Below, piece by piece: positions 1 through 8,340 of a DNA stretch of 64,000 nucleotides. The notes below the pieces were generated by a model, which was not told the DNA's origin, did no database searches, and was given only the letters and a program-made list of their open reading frames with translations. Origin of the DNA: Streptomyces parvulus (GTDB lineage: Bacteria > Actinomycetota > Actinomycetes > Streptomycetales > Streptomycetaceae); NCBI RefSeq assembly GCF_014648855.1, contig NZ_BMRX01000006.1, forward strand, positions 1 through 64,000, in the 5' to 3' direction. How positions within the stretch are numbered: the stretch's first letter is position 1; every line of letters starts with the position of its first letter. The position numbers were made by a program, and so were the translations under genes.

Positions 1-651
1 GCCGTCGGGCGCGGGCTGTACGCCGCTCTCGCCCTGCTCGGGCGGTACCTCGTCGTCGTACCCGCCGTCTGGTTCCACACGTGGGTGCTCGTCCCGCTGG
101 GTCACGCCCTGGTCTGGTGCGGCAAGGGCTTCGCCCGCGGTCTGGGTCTGGCCGTCACCGGCATCGGTGCGGTCCTGTACTGGACCGTCCGGATCCTGCT
201 CGTCCTGCCCGCCCTCGCCCTGTGGCGCTGGGTGCTCACCCCGGTGGGCCGGGTCCTCGCGGTTATCGGCAGGGAGGTCCTGGACGCGCTCGGGCACGGC
301 TGGCGGATCGCGGGGCACGTCTCGCGGGCGTTCGGCCGGTTCCTCGGCACCCTGTGGCGGTGGGCCGTGGCCGAACCGGCGCGCTGGGCGTACCGGACCG
401 TGCTCACCCCGGTCGGGCACGCCCTGCGGGACAGCGTCCTGCGGCCGCTCGCGGAGGCCGGACGCGCCGCCGGACGGATCGGCCGGCAGGCGCTCGCCGC
501 GGCCCGGCTGACCGTGCGGGAGACCCGCGCGGACCTGCGCCGGGCGCTCTTCGGTCCGCCTCCGGCGGCACGGCGGCCCGACCGGCGGGAACCATCCGTC
601 GCCGAGGCACGTACTCTTGGTAGTAGTACGACCGCTCTCACGAAGGACTGA
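1..651 (+). CDS. Hydrophobic repeat protein of unknown function (3' part)
   Basis: The frame is open from the first base of the window and stops with TGA at 649-651, so the start lies outside. I do not recognise the family. The visible 216 residues are hydrophobic and Arg/Trp-rich, with three related units reading roughly W-V-L-x-P-x-G-H-A-L (the clearest are TWVLVPLGHAL, RWVLTPVGRVL and RTVLTPVGHAL). These are separated by amphipathic or membrane-like helices, and the tail is basic and Pro-rich. This suggests a membrane-associated repeat protein. It lies 48 bp upstream of the DUF2344 gene on the same strand and is probably co-transcribed with it. The coding call rests on frame openness and strong GC3 bias; function is unknown. 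Confidence 0.7.
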   Translation, partial: AVGRGLYAALALLGRYLVVVPAVWFHTWVLVPLGHALVWCGKGFARGLGLAVTGIGAVLYWTVRILLVLPALALWRWVLTPVGRVLAVIGREVLDALGHGWRIAGHVSRAFGRFLGTLWRWAVAEPARWAYRTVLTPVGHALRDSVLRPLAEAGRAAGRIGRQALAAARLTVRETRADLRRALFGPPPAARRPDRREPSVAEARTLGSSTTALTKD

Positions 652-699
652 ACGACACTGGGCAAGCGACAGCCCGAAGGCCCGCCGCCCGTACCCGCG

Positions 700-1476
700 G
701 TGCAGCGCATCCGACTGCGTTACACCAAGCGCGGCCGCCTCCGGTTCACCAGCCACCGTGACTTCCAGCGTGCCTTCGAGCGCGCGCTGCGCCGCGCCGA
801 GGTGCCCATGGCGTACTCGGCGGGGTTCACGCCCCACCCGAAGGTGTCGTACGCCAATGCCGCACCCACCGGCACGGGCAGTGAGGCGGAGTACCTGGAG
901 ATCGCGCTCACCGCGGCGCGTGACCCGGAGCAGCTCAGGGTGCTCCTCGACGCGTCGCTGCCCACCGGGCTCGACGTCGTCGACGCGGTCGAGGCCCGGA
1001 CCTCCGGGCTCGCCGACCGGCTGACGGCATCGGTGTGGGAGCTGCGCCTGGACGGGGTGGAGTCCGCGGACGCCGAGCGCGCCGTGGCCGCCTTCAACTC
1101 CGCCCCGGCCGTGGAGGTCCAGCGCCGGACCAAGAACGGCGTCCGCACCTTCGACGCCCGCTCCGCCGTCGCGAGCCTGGAGAGCGCCACCACGCACGGT
1201 TCCCCGGCTGATAGGCCGACCGACCAGCCCTGTGCGATACTGCGGCTGGTTGTTCGGCACGTGACGCCTGCCGTACGACCCGACGACGTCCTGTCCGGTC
1301 TTCGCGCCGTGGCCGACCTGGCGCCGCCGGTCCCCGCAGCGGTGACCAGGCTGGCGCAGGGGCTGTTCGATGAAGAGACCGGTGCGGTGACCGACCCGCT
1401 CGCGCCCGACCGCGAGGCAGAAGCGCCCGAGCCGCAACCGGCCGCCGCTCCCGCCGCCGCGAAGGCGCCCGCGTAG
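700..1476 (+). CDS. Radical-SAM-associated protein, DUF2344 / TIGR03936 family
   Basis: The 258-residue protein begins with a block typical of DUF2344 (QRIRLRYTKRGRLRFTSHRDF, then RALRRAEVPMAYSAGFTPHPKVSYANA). These proteins are usually encoded next to, or fused with, a B12-type radical SAM protein (TIGR03960). They are thought to act with it, but the reaction is unknown. The radical SAM partner is not in the window and would be expected upstream. The GTG at 700 is the only usable in-frame start close to the conserved block; the frame stays open back to the preceding stop at 649 without another good start. The last 50 residues are Ala/Pro/Glu-rich and probably disordered. Confidence 0.85.
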   Translation: MQRIRLRYTKRGRLRFTSHRDFQRAFERALRRAEVPMAYSAGFTPHPKVSYANAAPTGTGSEAEYLEIALTAARDPEQLRVLLDASLPTGLDVVDAVEARTSGLADRLTASVWELRLDGVESADAERAVAAFNSAPAVEVQRRTKNGVRTFDARSAVASLESATTHGSPADRPTDQPCAILRLVVRHVTPAVRPDDVLSGLRAVADLAPPVPAAVTRLAQGLFDEETGAVTDPLAPDREAEAPEPQPAAAPAAAKAPA

Positions 1477-1750
1477 GGAAGGTTCCGCTCAGGGACGGAC
1501 GTCGTAGCGCCGCCCTCGAACTCGGGAGCCACCTGGGTCGGGCAGCGCACCGACCACAAGACTTTCGCCAGGCCGTACCCGCCAAGGGGTACGGAACCGG
1601 CGAGACAAGACACTGAGAGCTTCCGAGCGGCGCCCGCGCCCCGGACGGCGGCGACGCGCACCGCGCGAGCCGCGGACGTCACCGGCGGTCGATCAGATCG
1701 ACGCCGGGCCGGTGTGCGGCGCCCGGGAGCCTGACGGGAGAAAGCCCCGC
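1477..1750 (+). promoter_or_regulatory. Long untranslated leader of the RNase E gene
   Basis: This 274-bp non-coding stretch precedes rne. It holds a perfect 8-bp inverted repeat (CCGTACCC 1573-1580, GGGTACGG 1587-1594) and a second hairpin just upstream of the start (GGCGGTCGAT with ATCGACGCC, about 1684-1704, one bulge). A purine-rich ribosome-binding site (GGGAGAAAG, about 1736-1744) follows. In E. coli the rne 5' UTR mediates feedback control by RNase E. Whether these hairpins do so here is inference. I could not pick a convincing promoter. Confidence 0.4.
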
Positions 1751-4700
1751 ATGCTCGAACCGACCGAACCCACCGAGTCGTCGACCACCACGACGGACTC
1801 CGAGTCGAACACCCCGAGCGACACCCTGCCGCCGCGCCGCCGGCGCAGGGCCGCTTCCCGCCCGGCGGGTCCGCCGTCCGGCGGCTCCGACGCGCCGGCC
1901 GAGACGGTCGCGCCCGCCGAGGTGACCGCCGTGACCGACGAGGCGGAAGAGACCGAGGAGACCGAAGAGGCGCAGGCCGCCGCTCCGGAGCCCGAGGCGG
2001 CCCCCGCCCGCCCGCGCCGTCGTGCCGTCCGCCGCGCCTCCGCGCCCGCCGGGGCCCCGGCGTCGGCGGAGGGTGCCGAGACCGTCGTCGCGCCGCCCGC
2101 CGAGAAGCCCGCCGCCGAGCCGGTCGCCGAGGCCGGCGAGGTCACCGAGGACCCCGCGCCGCGCCGTACCCGCCGCCGCGCCACCCGCAGCGTCGCCGCG
2201 CCCACCGAGCAGGCCGCCGCCGCGCCCGCCTCCGAGGCGCCCGCTGAGGCCCCCGCCGCGCCCGCCGAGCCCGCCGCCGCGCCCGCCGCCGAGGCCGAGG
2301 ACGCCGCGCCCAAGGGCCGTACCCGCCGCCGCGCCACGCGCCGTGTCACCGCCCCGGCCGAGGCGCCCGCCGAAGCCGCCGCCGAGGTGAGCGAGCCCGC
2401 TCCCGAGTCCGCCGCCCCCGAGACTCCCAAGGTCGCCGCGCCCGCCGAGCCCGTCGAGGACGCCGCTCCGCGCCGCGCGCGCCGCCGGTCCACCCGTAAG
2501 GCCGCCACCGGTTTCGCCGCGCCGGCGCAGGCCGCCGCCGAGGACGCCGACGCGCCCAAGCGCCCGTCCCGGCCCGCCGTCGCCGTGTTCCAGGCGCCCG
2601 TGTTCGCCGAGCCGCAGTTCCAGACGCCCGAGCGGGCCGCCGCCGAAGCCGCCGCCGAGGCGGCCGGTGCCGCGCCGGCCAAGCCCGCCGAGGCTGCCGA
2701 GGCCGTCGAGGAGCCGGCCGAGGAGCAGTCCGCCGGGTCGCGCCGCCGTCGCCGCCGCCGCGCCGCCGAGGAGGCCGCCGAGGAGCGGACGCCCGCCGCC
2801 GCGCAGGACGACCGGCAGGCCACCCGCGCCGACGGCGACAACGACGCCGACTCCGAGGCCGACACCGACGCCGACGAGTCGGGCGAGGACCACGACGACG
2901 ACGCCGACGGCTCCGAGGACTCCGGCTCGCGCCGCCGCCGTCGCCGGGGCGGCCGTCGCCGCCGCCGGGGCGACTCCGCGGACGGCGACCTGAACGACGA
3001 CACCGAGCAGACCGGCGCCGAGCAGGCCGACCGGGCCGACCAGGATGCCGCGGACACCGTCGAGCAGGCCGAGGACGACGCCGAGGAGGGCGAGGAGTCC
3101 TCCGGTGACGGCGGCGGTTCCAGCAGCAGCCGGCGCCGTCGTCGCCGTCGCCGCCGGGCCGGGGACGGCTCCGGTGAGGGCGACGCGTCCGCCGACGACC
3201 CCGAGCGCACCGTCGTCAAGGTCCGCGAGCCCCGCCCGCCGCGCGAGAAGGGCGAGCCCTCCGACGAGGTGCAGTCCATCAAGGGCTCGACCCGTCTGGA
3301 GGCCAAGAAGCAGCGCCGCCGCGAGGGCCGCGAGCAGGGCCGCCGACGCGTTCCGATCATCACCGAGGCCGAGTTCCTGGCCCGCCGCGAGGCCGTCGAG
3401 CGCGTCATGGTCGTGCGCCAGCACGGCGAGCGCACGCAGATCGGCGTCCTGGAGGACGGCGTGCTCGTCGAGCACTACGTCAACAAGGAGCAGGCCACCT
3501 CGTACGTCGGCAACGTCTACCTCGGCAAGGTGCAGAACGTGCTGCCGTCGATGGAGGCCGCCTTCATCGACATCGGCAAGGGCCGCAACGCCGTCCTGTA
3601 CGCCGGTGAGGTCAACTTCGAGGCGCTGGGCATGGCGAACGGCCCGCGCCGCATCGAGTCCGCCCTCAAGTCCGGCCAGTCGGTCCTGGTGCAGGTCACC
3701 AAGGACCCGATCGGCCACAAGGGCGCCCGCCTGACCAGCCAGGTCTCGCTGCCCGGCCGCTACCTGGTCTACGTGCCCGAGGGCTCGATGACCGGCATCA
3801 GCCGCAAGCTGCCCGACACCGAGCGGTCCCGGCTGAAGACCATCCTCAAGAAGATCGTCCCCGAGGACGCGGGCGTCATCGTGCGCACCGCCGCCGAGGG
3901 CGCCAGCGAGGACGAGCTGCGCCGCGACGTCGAGCGGCTCCAGGCGCAGTGGGAGGACATCCAGAAGAAGGCCAAGAGCGGCAACGCGCCCACGCTGCTC
4001 TACGGCGAGCCGGACATGACCGTCCGCGTCGTGCGCGACATCTTCAACGAGGACTTCTCCAAGGTCGTCGTCAGCGGCGCCGACGCGTGGGAGACCATCC
4101 ACGGGTACGTCTCCCACGTCGCCCCGGACCTCTCCGACCGGCTGTCCAAGTGGACCAGCGAGGTCGACGTCTTCGCGACGTACCGGATCGACGAGCAGCT
4201 CGCCAAGGCGCTGGACCGCAAGGTCTGGCTGCCCAGCGGCGGCTCGCTGGTGATCGACCGGACCGAGGCGATGGTCGTCGTCGACGTCAACACCGGCAAG
4301 TTCACCGGCCAGGGCGGCAACCTGGAGGAGACGGTCACCAGGAACAACCTGGAGGCGGCCGAGGAGATCGTGCGCCAGCTCCGGCTGCGCGACCTCGGCG
4401 GCATCATCGTCATCGACTTCATCGACATGGTGCTGGAGTCCAACCGGGACCTGGTGCTGCGGCGCCTGCTGGAGTGCCTGGGCCGGGACCGCACCAAGCA
4501 CCAGGTCGCCGAGGTGACCTCGCTGGGCCTGGTGCAGATGACCCGCAAGCGGGTCGGTCAGGGCCTGCTGGAGTCCTTCTCGGAGACCTGCGTCCACTGC
4601 AACGGCCGCGGTGTCATCGTCCACCTCGACCAGCCGGTCTCCGCCGGCGGCGGCGGTGGCGGCGGGAGCAAGCGCCGCAAGCGGGCGCGGGCCGGGGCCG

Positions 4701-5725
4701 ACCAGCCGCACGAGCACGAGGCGGTGGCCGGCGTCGAGACCGGTCCGACGGCGGAGCAGGAGGCGGACACCGAGTCCGAGTCCGAGGTCGCCGCCGAGGT
4801 CGCCGAGCCGGTCGCCCTCCCGGCGCCCGACTTCACCGCCGACGAGGAGCTGTACAGCAGCGCCGCCGAGGCCGAGGCCGCCGCCACGCGCGGTCGCGGC
4901 CGGCGCCGCGCGAGCCGCAGGGCGTCCGCCCCGGCGGGCGCGCCGAAGGGCGCCAAGGGCGAGGCCGCGCGCGACGAGGCCCCGACCGCGCAGGACGTCA
5001 CGGTGCGGGAGGAGGTCGAGCGTCCGGTGCGGCGCGAGTCCGCCGCCGAGGTGCTGGCCGACCCGGCCGCCGTCGAGGACGCCGTCGCCGGGGGCCACGT
5101 CACGGCACCCGCCGAGGCAGCGGCTCCCGCGCCCGAGGCACCGGCCCCCGCCGCCGACGAGGCCGCGCCCAAGGGCCGTACCCGCCGCCGTGCCACCCGG
5201 AAGGTGTCCGCGCCCGCCGGTTCCCCCGCGGGTGCCGAGGCCGCCGTGCTGACGGTGCCGGAGACGGCGCCCGCCCCGCAGGCCGAGCAGGCGCCGCAGG
5301 CACCCGCCGAGGCCCCCGCGGAGCCCGCGGCCGAGGACGCCGCCCCGGCCCGTCCGCGGCGCCGGGCGGTGCGCAAGTCCACCGCGCCCACCGCGTCCGA
5401 GGAGGCGGCCGTCCTGGTCGTCCCGTCGGCCGGGCCGGAGGAGGAGCCCGCCGGGCAGGCGGCCGACGCGGAGCCCGCGGCCGAGGACGCCGCCCCGGCC
5501 AAGAAGGCGGCCCGCAAGACGGCCAAGAAGGCGACGGCCAAGAAGGCCGCCACCAAGAAGACCGCGGCCAAGAAGACGACGACCGCGAAGAAGGCCACCG
5601 CCAAGAAGGCGGCCAAGACGACGACCGCCAAGAAGGCCACGGCCAAGAAGACGGCGTCGAAGAAGACCGCGGCCGCCGCCCAGCAGGCGCCGTCCACGGT
5701 CACGGCCGCCACCGACGAGGGCTGA
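1751..5725 (+). CDS. rne: Ribonuclease E/G (RNase ES type)
   Basis: Endoribonuclease that initiates mRNA decay and processes stable RNA. The catalytic core is central. An S1 RNA-binding domain begins near residue 550. The RNase E/G domain carries VVVDVNTG and VIDFIDM, whose aspartates (about D845 and D889) match the two Mg-binding Asp of E. coli RNase E. The Zn-link follows as CVHC at residues 947-950. Unlike the E. coli enzyme, the core is flanked on both sides by long low-complexity Ala/Glu/Pro/Arg arms, as in S. coelicolor RNase ES. Arg-rich units such as [10 protein letters not shown] recur in both arms, and the end is a Lys/Ala-rich tail resembling histone H1. The ATG at 1751 has a good Shine-Dalgarno; an in-frame GTG at 1712 does not. 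The predicted length is 1,324 residues. Confidence 0.95.
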   Translation: MLEPTEPTESSTTTTDSESNTPSDTLPPRRRRRAASRPAGPPSGGSDAPAETVAPAEVTAVTDEAEETEETEEAQAAAPEPEAAPARPRRRAVRRASAPAGAPASAEGAETVVAPPAEKPAAEPVAEAGEVTEDPAPRRTRRRATRSVAAPTEQAAAAPASEAPAEAPAAPAEPAAAPAAEAEDAAPKGRTRRRATRRVTAPAEAPAEAAAEVSEPAPESAAPETPKVAAPAEPVEDAAPRRARRRSTRKAATGFAAPAQAAAEDADAPKRPSRPAVAVFQAPVFAEPQFQTPERAAAEAAAEAAGAAPAKPAEAAEAVEEPAEEQSAGSRRRRRRRAAEEAAEERTPAAAQDDRQATRADGDNDADSEADTDADESGEDHDDDADGSEDSGSRRRRRRGGRRRRRGDSADGDLNDDTEQTGAEQADRADQDAADTVEQAEDDAEEGEESSGDGGGSSSSRRRRRRRRRAGDGSGEGDASADDPERTVVKVREPRPPREKGEPSDEVQSIKGSTRLEAKKQRRREGREQGRRRVPIITEAEFLARREAVERVMVVRQHGERTQIGVLEDGVLVEHYVNKEQATSYVGNVYLGKVQNVLPSMEAAFIDIGKGRNAVLYAGEVNFEALGMANGPRRIESALKSGQSVLVQVTKDPIGHKGARLTSQVSLPGRYLVYVPEGSMTGISRKLPDTERSRLKTILKKIVPEDAGVIVRTAAEGASEDELRRDVERLQAQWEDIQKKAKSGNAPTLLYGEPDMTVRVVRDIFNEDFSKVVVSGADAWETIHGYVSHVAPDLSDRLSKWTSEVDVFATYRIDEQLAKALDRKVWLPSGGSLVIDRTEAMVVVDVNTGKFTGQGGNLEETVTRNNLEAAEEIVRQLRLRDLGGIIVIDFIDMVLESNRDLVLRRLLECLGRDRTKHQVAEVTSLGLVQMTRKRVGQGLLESFSETCVHCNGRGVIVHLDQPVSAGGGGGGGSKRRKRARAGADQPHEHEAVAGVETGPTAEQEADTESESEVAAEVAEPVALPAPDFTADEELYSSAAEAEAAATRGRGRRRASRRASAPAGAPKGAKGEAARDEAPTAQDVTVREEVERPVRRESAAEVLADPAAVEDAVAGGHVTAPAEAAAPAPEAPAPAADEAAPKGRTRRRATRKVSAPAGSPAGAEAAVLTVPETAPAPQAEQAPQAPAEAPAEPAAEDAAPARPRRRAVRKSTAPTASEEAAVLVVPSAGPEEEPAGQAADAEPAAEDAAPAKKAARKTAKKATAKKAATKKTAAKKTTTAKKATAKKAAKTTTAKKATAKKTASKKTAAAAQQAPSTVTAATDEG

Positions 5726-5746
5726 TCCGGCACCGTCCCGGCACAC

Positions 5747-5789
5747 CCGCGGCCCCGCCCCTCCGGTCTCCGGACGGGCGGGGCCGCGG
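5747..5789 (+). terminator. Terminator hairpin after rne
   Basis: A perfect 14-bp GC-rich inverted repeat (5747-5760 and 5776-5789) with a 15-nt loop lies 22 bp past the rne stop. There is no U-tract, as is usual in Streptomyces. It separates rne from the ribosomal-protein operon. Confidence 0.7.
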
Positions 5790-5814
5790 TGCGCGAGGGG
5801 GCGCGGGGCCCGGT

Positions 5815-5843
5815 TTGACCCCTGTCGTGCGGCCCCGTAATCT
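5815..5843 (+). promoter_or_regulatory. Sigma-HrdB-type promoter for rplU-rpmA
   Basis: TTGACC (5815-5820) and TAATCT (5838-5843) are separated by exactly 17 bp, close to the vegetative consensus. A start near 5850 would give a leader of about 150 nt before rplU. That leader contains a GC-rich hairpin (GCGGGCCCGTGCGGGCCC, about 5901-5918), which could support ribosomal-protein feedback, although no known L21 leader motif was recognised. Confidence 0.75.
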
Positions 5844-5999
5844 TGAGCGTCGGCGTGTCGACTGACGCGTCACATCCCCGTAAACCTCTTTCCTTTCGGG
5901 TGCGGGCCCGTGCGGGCCCCGGCCGGAAGAGGCTGTCCGTGTGTCACCGGGTGGCTGGACTGCGGGGGTGCCGTTCCCGAGCGAGAGAGTGAGATCCGC

Positions 6000-6320
6000 G
6001 TGTACGCCATCGTGCGCAGCGGTGGTCGCCAGCACAAGGTTGCTGTCGGCGACATCGTTGAGGTTGACAAGATTTCCACCGGCAAGGTCGGCGACACGGT
6101 CGAGCTCTCGACCCTGCTCGTCGTCGACGGCGACGCTGTGACCAGCGACCCGTGGGTGCTGGCCGGCATCAAGGTCCAGGCCGAGATCGTGGACCACCAC
6201 AAGGGCCAGAAGATCGACATTCTGCGCTACAAGAACAAGACCGGCTACCGCCGTCGTCAGGGCCACCGCCAGCAGTACACGGCGATCAAGGTCACTGAGA
6301 TCCCCGCGGCTGCGAAGTAA
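6000..6320 (+). CDS. rplU: 50S ribosomal protein L21
   Basis: The 106-residue protein starts [25 protein letters not shown] and ends in the basic block [23 protein letters not shown], both diagnostic for bacterial L21, which binds 23S rRNA in the large subunit. The GTG at 6000 puts the protein at normal L21 length and follows a purine-rich stretch (GCGAGAGAGTGAG). Longer in-frame starts would add a non-conserved extension. rpmA follows 14 bp later, giving the standard rplU-rpmA-obg order. Confidence 0.97.
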   Translation: MYAIVRSGGRQHKVAVGDIVEVDKISTGKVGDTVELSTLLVVDGDAVTSDPWVLAGIKVQAEIVDHHKGQKIDILRYKNKTGYRRRQGHRQQYTAIKVTEIPAAAK

Positions 6321-6334
6321 GGGACTGAGGAGAC

Positions 6335-6589
6335 ATGGCACACAAGAAGGGCGCATCGTCCACCCGGAACGGTCGCGACTCGAATGCCCAGCGGCTCGGC
6401 GTGAAGCGCTTCGGCGGTCAGGCCGTCAACGCGGGTGAGATCCTGGTCCGCCAGCGTGGCACCCACTTCCACCCCGGCTCCGGCGTCGGCCGTGGCGGCG
6501 ACGACACGCTGTTCGCCCTCCAGGCCGGTGCGGTGCAGTTCGGCACCCACCGTGGCCGCAAGGTCGTGAACATCGTCCCGGTCGCCTGA
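6335..6589 (+). CDS. rpmA: 50S ribosomal protein L27
   Basis: The 84-residue protein starts [20 protein letters not shown] and contains the L27 signature [23 protein letters not shown]27 contacts the peptidyl-transferase centre through its flexible N-terminus. That N-terminus is mature-length here, with no Firmicutes-type cleaved extension. The start follows an AGGAG Shine-Dalgarno (about 6327-6331). It is co-transcribed with rplU. Confidence 0.97.
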   Translation: MAHKKGASSTRNGRDSNAQRLGVKRFGGQAVNAGEILVRQRGTHFHPGSGVGRGGDDTLFALQAGAVQFGTHRGRKVVNIVPVA

Positions 6590-6605
6590 CCGGCACACTT
6601 GCGCG

Positions 6606-6644
6606 AGGCGGACCTCACTTCCCCGAGGGGAAGCGGGTCCGCCT
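6606..6644 (+). terminator. Hairpin after rpmA (terminator or attenuator)
   Basis: Inverted repeat AGGCGGACC (6606-6614) and GGTCCGCCT (6636-6644), with inner pairing of TTCCCC and GGGGAA, followed by a short TTT. It would end most rplU-rpmA transcripts while allowing some read-through into obg. Confidence 0.6.
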
Positions 6645-6670
6645 TTCGCGTGTTACCCAAGAGACATCCC

Positions 6671-6700
6671 GGCAGTAGGCAGTAACAGCAGGCAGTAACT
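6671..6700 (+). repeat. Short tandem GGCAGTA repeats upstream of obg
   Basis: Three tandem copies of GGCAGTA (6671, 6678, 6691), the last two extended to GGCAGTAAC, sit just before the GGAGG Shine-Dalgarno of obg. They could be a protein-binding site or slippage product; no function is known. Confidence 0.4.
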
Positions 6701-6713
6701 GGAGGCACATCCC

Positions 6714-8150
6714 ATGACCACCTTCGTGGACCGCGTCGAGCTGCACGTCGCCGCGGGTAACGGAGGCCACGGCTGTGCCTCCGTCCACCGCGAGAAGTTC
6801 AAGCCGCTCGGCGGCCCGGACGGCGGCAACGGCGGCCGCGGCGGAGACATCATCCTCACCGTGGACCAGTCCGTCACCACGCTGCTCGACTACCACCACT
6901 CGCCGCACCGCAAGGCCACCAACGGCAAGCCCGGCGAGGGCGGCCACCGCTCCGGCAAGGACGGCCAGGACCTCGTCCTGCCCGTGCCCGACGGCACCGT
7001 CGTCCTCGACAAGGCCGGCAACGTCCTCGCCGACCTGATCGGCCACGGCACCTCGTACGTCGCCGCACAGGGCGGCCGGGGCGGCCTCGGCAACGCCGCG
7101 CTGGCCTCCGCCCGGCGCAAGGCTCCCGGCTTCGCGCTGCTCGGCGAGCCCGGCGACCTCCAGGACATCCACCTGGAGCTGAAGACCGTCGCCGACGTGG
7201 CGCTGGTCGGCTACCCGAGCGCCGGCAAGTCCTCGCTGATCTCCGTGCTGAGCGCGGCCAAGCCGAAGATCGCCGACTACCCCTTCACGACGCTCGTCCC
7301 GAACCTGGGCGTGGTGACGGCCGGCGAGACCGTCTACACCGTCGCCGACGTGCCCGGCCTCATCCCCGGCGCCAGCCAGGGCAAGGGCCTCGGCCTGGAG
7401 TTCCTGCGCCACGTGGAGCGGTGCAGCGTCCTGGTGCACGTCCTGGACACCGCGACACTGGAGTCCGACCGGGACCCGGCGTCCGACCTCGACATCATCG
7501 AGGCCGAGCTGAGCGAGTACGGCGGCCTGGACGACCGGCCCCGGATCGTCGTCCTCAACAAGATCGACGTGCCCGACGGCAAGGACCTCGCCGAGATGGT
7601 CCGCCCGGACCTGGAGGCGCGCGGCTACCGCGTCTTCGAGGTGTCCGCGGTGGCGCACATCGGCCTGCGGGAGCTGTCCTTCGCGCTGGCCGACCTGGTG
7701 GCCGGGGCGCGCGCCGCCCGGCCCAAGGAGGAGGCCACGCGGATCGTCATCCGGCCCCAGGCCGTGGACGAGGCCGGCTTCACCGTCACCCGCGAGGAGG
7801 ACGGCCTGTTCCGGGTGCGGGGCGAGAAGCCCGAACGCTGGGTGCGCCAGACCGACTTCAACAACGACGAGGCCGTCGGCTACCTCTCCGACCGGCTCGC
7901 CCGCCTCGGCGTCGAGGAGCGGTTGATGAAGGCGGGCGCCCGCAACGGCGACGGCGTGGCCATCGGTCCCGAGGACAACGCGGTCGTCTTCGACTGGGAG
8001 CCGACGGTGACCGCCGGCGCCGAGATGCTCGGCCGCCGCGGTGAGGACCACCGCTTCGAGGCACCCCGCCCGGCCGCCCAGCGCCGCCGCGACCGGGACG
8101 CCGAACGGGACGAGGCGGAGCGGGAGTTCGACGGCTTCGAGCCGTTCTGA
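6714..8150 (+). CDS. obg: Obg/CgtA ribosome-assembly GTPase
   Basis: Essential GTPase of late 50S assembly and, in Streptomyces, of developmental control through GTP sensing. The 478-residue protein has the Gly-rich Obg fold at residues 1-158 ([35 protein letters not shown]). The G domain follows with P-loop GYPSAGKSS near residue 166, DVPGLIPGA (G3) and NKID (G4). A C-terminal OCT domain with an Arg/Glu-rich tail completes it. ATG 6714 is preceded by GGAGG. It sits directly after rpmA, the usual location. Confidence 0.96.
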   Translation: MTTFVDRVELHVAAGNGGHGCASVHREKFKPLGGPDGGNGGRGGDIILTVDQSVTTLLDYHHSPHRKATNGKPGEGGHRSGKDGQDLVLPVPDGTVVLDKAGNVLADLIGHGTSYVAAQGGRGGLGNAALASARRKAPGFALLGEPGDLQDIHLELKTVADVALVGYPSAGKSSLISVLSAAKPKIADYPFTTLVPNLGVVTAGETVYTVADVPGLIPGASQGKGLGLEFLRHVERCSVLVHVLDTATLESDRDPASDLDIIEAELSEYGGLDDRPRIVVLNKIDVPDGKDLAEMVRPDLEARGYRVFEVSAVAHIGLRELSFALADLVAGARAARPKEEATRIVIRPQAVDEAGFTVTREEDGLFRVRGEKPERWVRQTDFNNDEAVGYLSDRLARLGVEERLMKAGARNGDGVAIGPEDNAVVFDWEPTVTAGAEMLGRRGEDHRFEAPRPAAQRRRDRDAERDEAEREFDGFEPF

Positions 8151-8171
8151 TCCCGCCCCCTGGAACCACGG

Positions 8172-8202
8172 CCCTGCGGACGGCATCTTGCTGTCCGCAG
8201 GG
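8172..8202 (+). terminator. Terminator hairpin after obg
   Basis: Perfect 10-bp inverted repeat CCCTGCGGAC (8172-8181) and GTCCGCAGGG (8193-8202) with an 11-nt loop, 21 bp past the obg stop. Confidence 0.7.
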
Positions 8203-8340
8203 TTACACAGGTGTGGCAGGTCCGTGATCCGCTGTCGAACACCCATGTGTACTTTGTGAGGAGGATGTGGCCACTGTGCGTGGCCCGGGGCGGGGAAACG
8301 GACTGACCATTCGTTCCCGGAAGCAGAGAGAAGCCGCAAA

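Noticed and set aside
1679..5746. A 1,355-codon open frame antisense to RNase E
   Set aside because: It is a shadow of the GC3-biased rne gene: the translation is Gly/Arg/Leu low complexity without any domain, whereas the plus strand encodes a full RNase E core.
5910..5999. Longer L21 starting at 5910
   Set aside because: The extra 30 residues are not L21-like and the GTG at 6000 gives the normal length.
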